A stretch of DNA of 64,000 bases, taken from Cymodocea nodosa. Taxonomy: Eukaryota > Streptophyta > Magnoliopsida > Alismatales > Cymodoceaceae. The stretch is taken from NCBI GenBank assembly GCA_036874045.1, contig JAZBRI010000008.1, positions 7,331,001 to 7,395,000 of the forward strand. The letters run 5' to 3'. Under the pieces are notes generated by a model. It made no database searches. It had not been told where the DNA came from and saw nothing but the letters and a program-made list of their open reading frames with translations. Both the position numbers and the translations under genes were made by a program. Positions 58,156 to 64,000 of the stretch are shown in pieces (positions within the stretch are counted from its first letter, which is position 1; every line of letters begins with the position of its first letter).

Positions 58156-58769
58156 GGAGTAATGGAACGGAACGGAATCGCTCTGATCTCTACTATTCTA
58201 AGTTCTAAATGAGTCTACAGATAATGACCCCAAATCCTAAGTTTTAGTATAAATAAGCCTTAAGTTTAGGCAGGTAATCGAGTCATTTTCTCGCTCAAAC
58301 TCTCGCTCTCTCATTCACCTCTCCGTGGAGTTACGGTTAACTCCACGAACTAAGTCCATGGACTTAACTACAATACTTCGTTGAGTTACAGTTAACTCAA
58401 CGGAGTAAGTTCATTGAGTTAAGTGTAACTCAACGAACTTCCCGTAAAGTTATAACTAATAAAAATACTTAGAATAATAGTTTTTACTTCGGTCAAGACC
58501 AAAGAATTTCTAGTCTAACTAACTCTTAATTTTTTTCAACATTTTAAAATTTTCGGTCAAACCGTTATATTCCTCGGTTGAACCGAAATCAAATAATCTC
58601 TTTTTTTCTTACCAATTGAATCGATACTATGCTTCGGTAAAACTGACATTTTTACTTAATATAATATATAGATTTTTTTATGTTTTTATGTTTCAGTCAA
58701 ATCGATGCATCTTATCGGTTGAACTACAATGATTTTTTTTATATATATATATACTTAGAAAATTTCTTA
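58156..58769 (-). other. Spacer with two palindrome clusters
   Basis: 58325-58445 is packed with CGTTGAGTTA/TAACTCAACGAA arms. 58480-58735 carries TTCGGT/ACCGAA arms like those around the Harbinger element at 18.2 and 20.4 kb. A (TA)n tract lies at about 58739-58752. The minus strand has TTTATACTAAAAC at about 58235-58250, a possible TATA region for the env-like ORF (inference). Confidence 0.65.
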
Positions 58770-61700
58770 CTAAGTAAAGCTCAAGAAGTCCTCTACTCTT
58801 ACTTCTTCTATAATTCCAAAAAAACTTTTTGGTATTTTCAAAATAGGTCTAAGTCTTTGTCCATTTACTTTAAATATATTCTGACTTTCAAAATTTTCAA
58901 TTTCAATAGCTCCATAAGAATAAATATTTCGAATTATGTAAGGTCTTGCCCATCTAGATCTTAATTTTCCTAAATGGTTATGGAGTCTAGTCATGTAAAG
59001 ATATACTTCTTGGCCTATTTCAAAGGTTTTTGGAATAATTTTCTTGTCATGCCAAAACTTCATTTTCTCTTTTTCTCTTATAGTCTTCGAATAAGCTTCA
59101 TTCCTAAATTCTTCTAGTTCAATCAATTGTATTTTCCTATTTTCAGCAGCTTGATTTAAATTAATGTTTAGAGTTTTTAATGCCCAATAAGCTTTATGTT
59201 CAATTTCAACTAGTAAATGACAACTTTTTCCATATACTAGTCTAAAAGGTGACATACCTAAGCTTGTCTTATAAGCAATTCTATAAGCCCAAAGTGCATC
59301 TATAAATCTATTAGCCCAATCTTTTCTAGTAGGATTTACTACTTTTTCTAAGATTAACTTAATTTGTTTGTTTGCACTTTCTACTTGTCCACTTGTTTGT
59401 GGATGATATGATGTTGCAATTTTGTGATTTACTCCCATATTTCTTCATTAAGGCTTCAAAACTTCTATTACTAAAATGAGTTCCTCTATCACTAATAATA
59501 GCTTTAGGTATTCTAAATCTGGCAATTATATTAGTTCTTATAAAATGTATTACCACTTTGTTGTCATTAGTTTTTGTATGAATAGCTTCTATCCATTTAG
59601 ATATATAATCCACCCCCAACAATATATAATTAAATTGATTAGACATAGGAAATGGACCCATAAAATCTATTCCCCACACATCAAAGATTTCAACCTCAAC
59701 AATAGGATTAAGAGGCATCATATTCCTCTTTAATATTCTTCCCATTTGTTGACATCTTAAACAACTTAGGCAATATTTATGAGCATCATTGAATAGTGTT
59801 GGCCAATAAAAACCACATTGTAGAATTTTGGCAACAGTTTTCCCTAAACCAAAATGCCCTCCACATGCTTGGTCATGGCAGAAAGATAATATGCTCTAAT
59901 ATTCAATTTCTAGAACACATCTCCTTAAAACCTGATCAAGACATTTCTTAAATAAGTATGGGTCTTCCCAATAGTAATATTTTACTCTTGAAAAGAACAA
60001 TTTCTTATCCTGTCTATTCCAATCCTTAGGTCTTAAACCAGTAACTAAGTAATTAACTATATCTGCATACCAAGGCATTGTGTTTATGGTCATTAACTGC
60101 TCATTAGGAAAATTATCCTTAATTTCAATATTTGATTTTTTTATTTGTAATCTTGATAAATAATCTGCTACTACATTCTCACAACCTTTTTTATCTTTAA
60201 TTTCTATATCAAATTCTTGTAATAATAATATCCATTGGATCAATCTAGGTTTAGTCTCTTTCTTTGCTATTAGGTGTTTTAAAGCTAAATGATCTGTATA
60301 TACTATCACTTTAGCTCCAATCAGATATGATCTAAACTTTTCTAAGGCGAACACAATAGCTAAAAGTTCTTTTTCAATCGTTATATAATTAACTTGAGCA
60401 TCATTTAAAGTTTTGCTTGCATAATGAATAACTCTAGGAGATTTTTCTATCTTTTGTTCCAACACTGCTCCTATAGCAAAATCAGATGCATCGCATATTA
60501 ATTCAAATGGATGACTCCAATTAGGTGCTTGTATTATAGAAGTTGAAATTAAGTTAGTCTTAAGCTTGAAAAATGATTCTTTGCAATTCTTATCAAACTT
60601 AAGTGGGACATCTTTTAATAGATTAGTTAAAGGTCTAGCTATTTTGCTAAAATCTTTAATAAATCTTCTATAAAATCCTGCATGTCCTAGAAATGATCTA
60701 ATATCTTTTACTAATTTAGGTTCTAGTAGATTAGAAATTACTTCTATTTTAGCTTTATCTACTTCCAACCCTTTCTTTGAAACAACATGTCCCAAGACTA
60801 TTCCTTGTTTAACCATGAAGTGACATTTTTCCCAATTTAGAACCAGACTTTTTTCCACATAGGGTTTTAATACTAGGTCTAAATTGTTTAAACACACTTC
60901 ATACAAAGTTCCATATATTGTAAAATCTTCTATAAATATTTTTAAAAAATCATCAGTCATTCTAGTGAATATGCCCTACATATACCTTTGAAAGGTGGCT
61001 GGTGCATTGCATAATCCGAATGGCATTCTCTTAAAAGCATAAGTTCCAATAGGACAGGTGAAAGTTGTTTTCTCTTGATCTTCTAATGCTACTAGAACTT
61101 GGTTATATCCTGAATACCCATCTAGGAAACAAAAATATTCTTGCCTTACTAATTTTTCTAGCATTTAATCTATAAAAGGTAAGGGAAAATGATCTTTCCT
61201 AGTCACAACATTCAGCTTTCTATAGTCTATACACACTCTCCAACTTGATTAAATTCTAGTAGTTATCAAGTCTTGACTTTCATTCCTAATAACTGTTAAT
61301 CTTGATTTCTTGGGAACTACATGGATTGGACTAACCCATGAGCTATCAGAAATCAGATAAATTATGTTATTATCTAACTATTTCACTATTTATTTCTTGA
61401 CTACTTCTTTAAGGTTTGGATTTAATCTCCTCCCAGGAATTCTAACTAGTTTAGAATTCTCTTCTAAATATATGTGGTGACAACATAAAGTAGCACTTAA
61501 CCCTTTTATATCAGTCATAGTCCATCTTATTGCCTCTTTATAAGTTTTTACTACATCTTTTAATTTAGAAATTTGATCCTCTTTTAAATCTGAAGCAATA
61601 ATGATTGAACATATTCATTTTTCTTCTAGAAATATATAGGTTAATTCAGGAGGTAAAGGTTTTAAATCTAAATGTTGACCATCAGAAGCTAAAGCTCCTA

Positions 61701-62152
61701 ATTGAACATTTTCATTTTCTATATTAATTTCTTCTTGATCTCCTTCTACATTTAGGCTTTCACTTTCTCCTAAATTTTTAGAATTTAGTTGCCTATTTAG
61801 TTCTTCTTAAATCACATCATCTAGCATATCTCCTTCATCCTCTAAAAAGTCTATAGTATGTAAGGACATTTCCAACTGCTCAAACTTTTCTGGTTTGAAA
61901 ATGTTTAATTGAGTATCCTCATTACCATATGCTAACTTCATTACTCCAATTTTACAATTTATAATAGCCTCTGATGTTGCTAAGAATGCTCTTCCCAAAA
62001 CTAAAGATGCATTATGATTTTGATGCTTAATTTGTTGGGAATCCAGAATCACAATATCAATAGGATATATGAAGTTTTTGATTTTAATTAAGACATCCTC
62101 TATTTTTCCTCTAGAGTATCTTATACTTCTATTAGCTAATTGAATAACAGTC
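58770..62152 (-). pseudogene. pol: Gypsy G4 pol (Athila-type): PR to integrase
   Basis: Minus-strand Ty3/gypsy pol from mid-protease (QTVIQLANRSIRY, SLVLGRAFLATS) at 62152 to the integrase C-terminus (stop at 58770). [27 protein letters not shown], then [10 protein letters not shown], where the first Asp of the catalytic pair is Glu. RNase [34 protein letters not shown]. Integrase: GIDFMGPF, ISDRGTHF and [11 protein letters not shown] keep Asp, Asp and Glu; then [14 protein letters not shown] and a C-terminal [17 protein letters not shown] chromatin-side domain. Stops and shifts separate the pieces 62052-61807, 61164-60976, 60960-59896, 59745-59359 and 59438-58770. It is the longest gypsy pol here. 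Confidence 0.92.
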
Positions 62153-63785
62153 TGTAAAGTATCAATTTGTGCATTTTATATATGTTAATTCATGCATGTT
62201 AAGGATTATAAGTCATCATTATATATGTTCTTATAAAGGATTACATGAAAATCATATTTTTAGACATATGCATGAATTAGGGATTAAATAGTTGATAATG
62301 TACAAATTTATCCTTTATCAATTAAACACCTAGTCAATAGCCCTTGCATTAGACATAATTCTTATAATTCTTCAATGTATGACTTTATATACATTGTATG
62401 ATTGCCAAATCACTTAAATATGATGTTAAACTAAAGAACTTTAAGTAATACATGTATGTACATGTGAAAAAGTTGTAGACCAAAACCTTCCTAATTTGGC
62501 AACTTTCCATATATGGCAACTCATGCATGCATGTATACTATATTTGCATCATATGATTTATATTCAATGTATATGTGCATCCAACTTGGTTTTGAGTTTT
62601 ATAGGTCAATAAATCATGAAATCAAGGTGGATTAAAGAGGAAAAAACATGGGCCATTGGATGCAACTTACTGGAGCCCAAGCAACAAAAGCCTAGAGTAT
62701 TTAAAGTGTTTGACCACTCAATTCTAGGCTATCTCCTTCTCTTCCAACACATTGCAGCCGGTGGTTCCAGCCATTCCAGCATCTTCATTTAGAAAGTCTC
62801 ATCTTCCCCTTGATCTTGAACAAGCTCCCTTCAAGAATGGTGAGCTTTGGCGTCTTCCACTCCTCCTAGAAGACACCTTCTCTTCAATTTAGACGGCCAT
62901 ACATTAGGATCTCCTTGGGCGTTCATCTTGGTGGATTGGGAGGCTCGTGTGACTGATTTGGAGTGGAGAAAAAGGTTAGGATCTTCAGGGTTGAGTCATC
63001 GGAAGTACCATTCTTAGATGTGGAAGCCAAAGTTGTGGGTCTTAGAGGCAAGATCTTGAGGACGTGCACCACTCTTCTTCAAGGCAACCTTAAAAGCTTC
63101 AATTGGACGTGCTACAGGTGGTGACAGCCCTGTGGAGCATCGATTTCAAGGACTTTGGGGAGTCATTGCTTGAAGAAATGTGGAGGATTAAAAGGTATGA
63201 TGGAAAGGAGAGATCCTCATACTAGTTTTCATATTTTACAATTTTATATATATGAGTATAGTTTGAGTATGTGGAAGAACGAAATTCTATGCATAAATCT
63301 TTGTTTCAAATGTTCTAAATTAAAGATTATATATTGTTTTGATGTTAATTGATATAAGAATTGAGTTCATATCATATGTTTCGTGTGAATGATTGTGATG
63401 GTGTAAATTGTGAAGGCAGTTTTCTGTTTCTTAGATGGCCAAAATGTTAGTAGCTTTTCTTTGAATGGTATGCACTTGTTCGTCATCTCTAAATTCTGTT
63501 TTTTGTTTTGTTTTGTAAGTATAATGAATGTAGAACAAGTTTACAAAGTTTTAGAATTTTTTGGAATGTTTTCCGATGATTTTCGATTTTATTTTGTGAA
63601 GGTATCAGCAGTTTTGAGTCTCTATCGAGTGCTAATTTTGAGCTCGACGCCTGTGCTGTGCTTGCATCGTGTATTTTGTGGAATTCAGTTTTGTAAATTT
63701 TCCTTGTTAGTGTAACGGATCTACTTTCAAGGCACGCTTATTTCGTAGCATTTCATGAAGATTTGACGGAGATTTGATTTTTGCA
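62153..63785 (+). repeat. Probable gypsy LTR, plus orientation
   Basis: Starts TGTAAAGTATCAATTTGTGC at the point where G4 protease breaks off, and ends near TTTTTGCA (63785) just before gypsy RT. Length, TG/CA ends and the style of the 5' end fit a gypsy LTR, but no second copy is in the window, and no PBS or target duplication supports it. Open frames inside (63155-63352, 63410-63715) show no recognisable domain. Confidence 0.45.
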
Positions 63786-63788
63786 CCA

Positions 63789-64000
63789 AAGGAAAGACCA
63801 TTTTCCCTTGCCTTTTATGGATCAAATGTTAGAGAAGTTAGCTGGGCAAGAATATTATTGTTTCCTAGATGGTTATTCTGGATATAACCAAATTCCTATA
63901 GCACCTTGTGACCAAGAGTAAACCACATTCACATGTCCTTTTGGTACTTTTGCATTCCAGCGTATGCCCTTTGGTTTGTGTAATGCTCCTGCAACTTTTC
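63789..64000 (+). pseudogene. pol: Gypsy RT fragment G5, runs off window
   Basis: Plus strand: KDHFPLPFMDQMLEKLAGQ, YCFLDGYSGYNQIPIAP, a TAA where other copies have Lys (about 63919), then [20 protein letters not shown] to the edge. This is Athila-type RT fingers/palm. The upstream RT, protease and gag are absent: LTR-like sequence ends three or four bases before it. Confidence 0.88.

Noticed and set aside
63155..63715. Two open frames (65 and 101 codons) that might be a host gene
   Set aside because: No recognisable domain, poor coding composition, and the segment has LTR-like ends.

Overview
The window reads as heterochromatic DNA from a flowering plant, probably a eudicot. It is very AT-rich, has no recognisable intact host gene, and is almost wholly built of LTR retrotransposons nested in one another. 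I see two superfamilies. One is Ty1/copia of the Sirevirus (SIRE/Maximus) lineage: long LTRs, a primer site matching initiator Met-tRNA, paired AAAAAGGGGGAGA polypurine tracts, and an extra env-like ORF after pol. The other is Ty3/gypsy of the Athila type. A decayed PIF/Harbinger DNA transposon is also present. I cannot name the species.

Layout. 1-2784: minus-strand Sirevirus A1 (open gag running off the left edge, PBS, 5' LTR), inserted in the integrase of plus-strand Sirevirus B1 (2785-11405: pol, spacer, env-like ORF, 3' LTR). B1 is itself inserted in minus-strand Sirevirus B2 (11406-14335). 14336-21548: Harbinger remnant with transposase and Myb/SANT-like ORFs, split by a solo Sirevirus LTR (18436-20226, perfect ATAAT target duplication). 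21549-24945: gypsy LTR fragments and a minus-strand gypsy pol (G3). 24946-31096: plus-strand Sirevirus D, sitting in the protease region of plus-strand gypsy G2 (31097-34043).

34044-41349: minus-strand composite G1, reading 5'-Athila-type gag, F-box/FBA gene, spacer, PPT, LTR-3', with no pol. 41350-55707: full-length Sirevirus C flanked by CTTGT/CTTGC, with another solo LTR (51065-52815, CAATT duplication) in its env-like ORF. 55708-62152: minus-strand env-like ORF and gypsy pol (G4). 62153-64000: probable LTR followed directly by plus-strand gypsy RT.

The two most interesting signals are these. First, an F-box/FBA gene, broken by one stop, lies where pol should be in a gypsy-type element. 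Second, sequence modules are shared across superfamilies: the gypsy LTR and 3' spacer carry long exact words, at conserved spacing, that also occur in the copia Sireviruses, and the env-like ORF domain is found in both contexts. Nearly every ORF is broken by stops or frameshifts, so most of this DNA is fossil. A1 gag is the exception. All homology calls were made by reading, without database searches.
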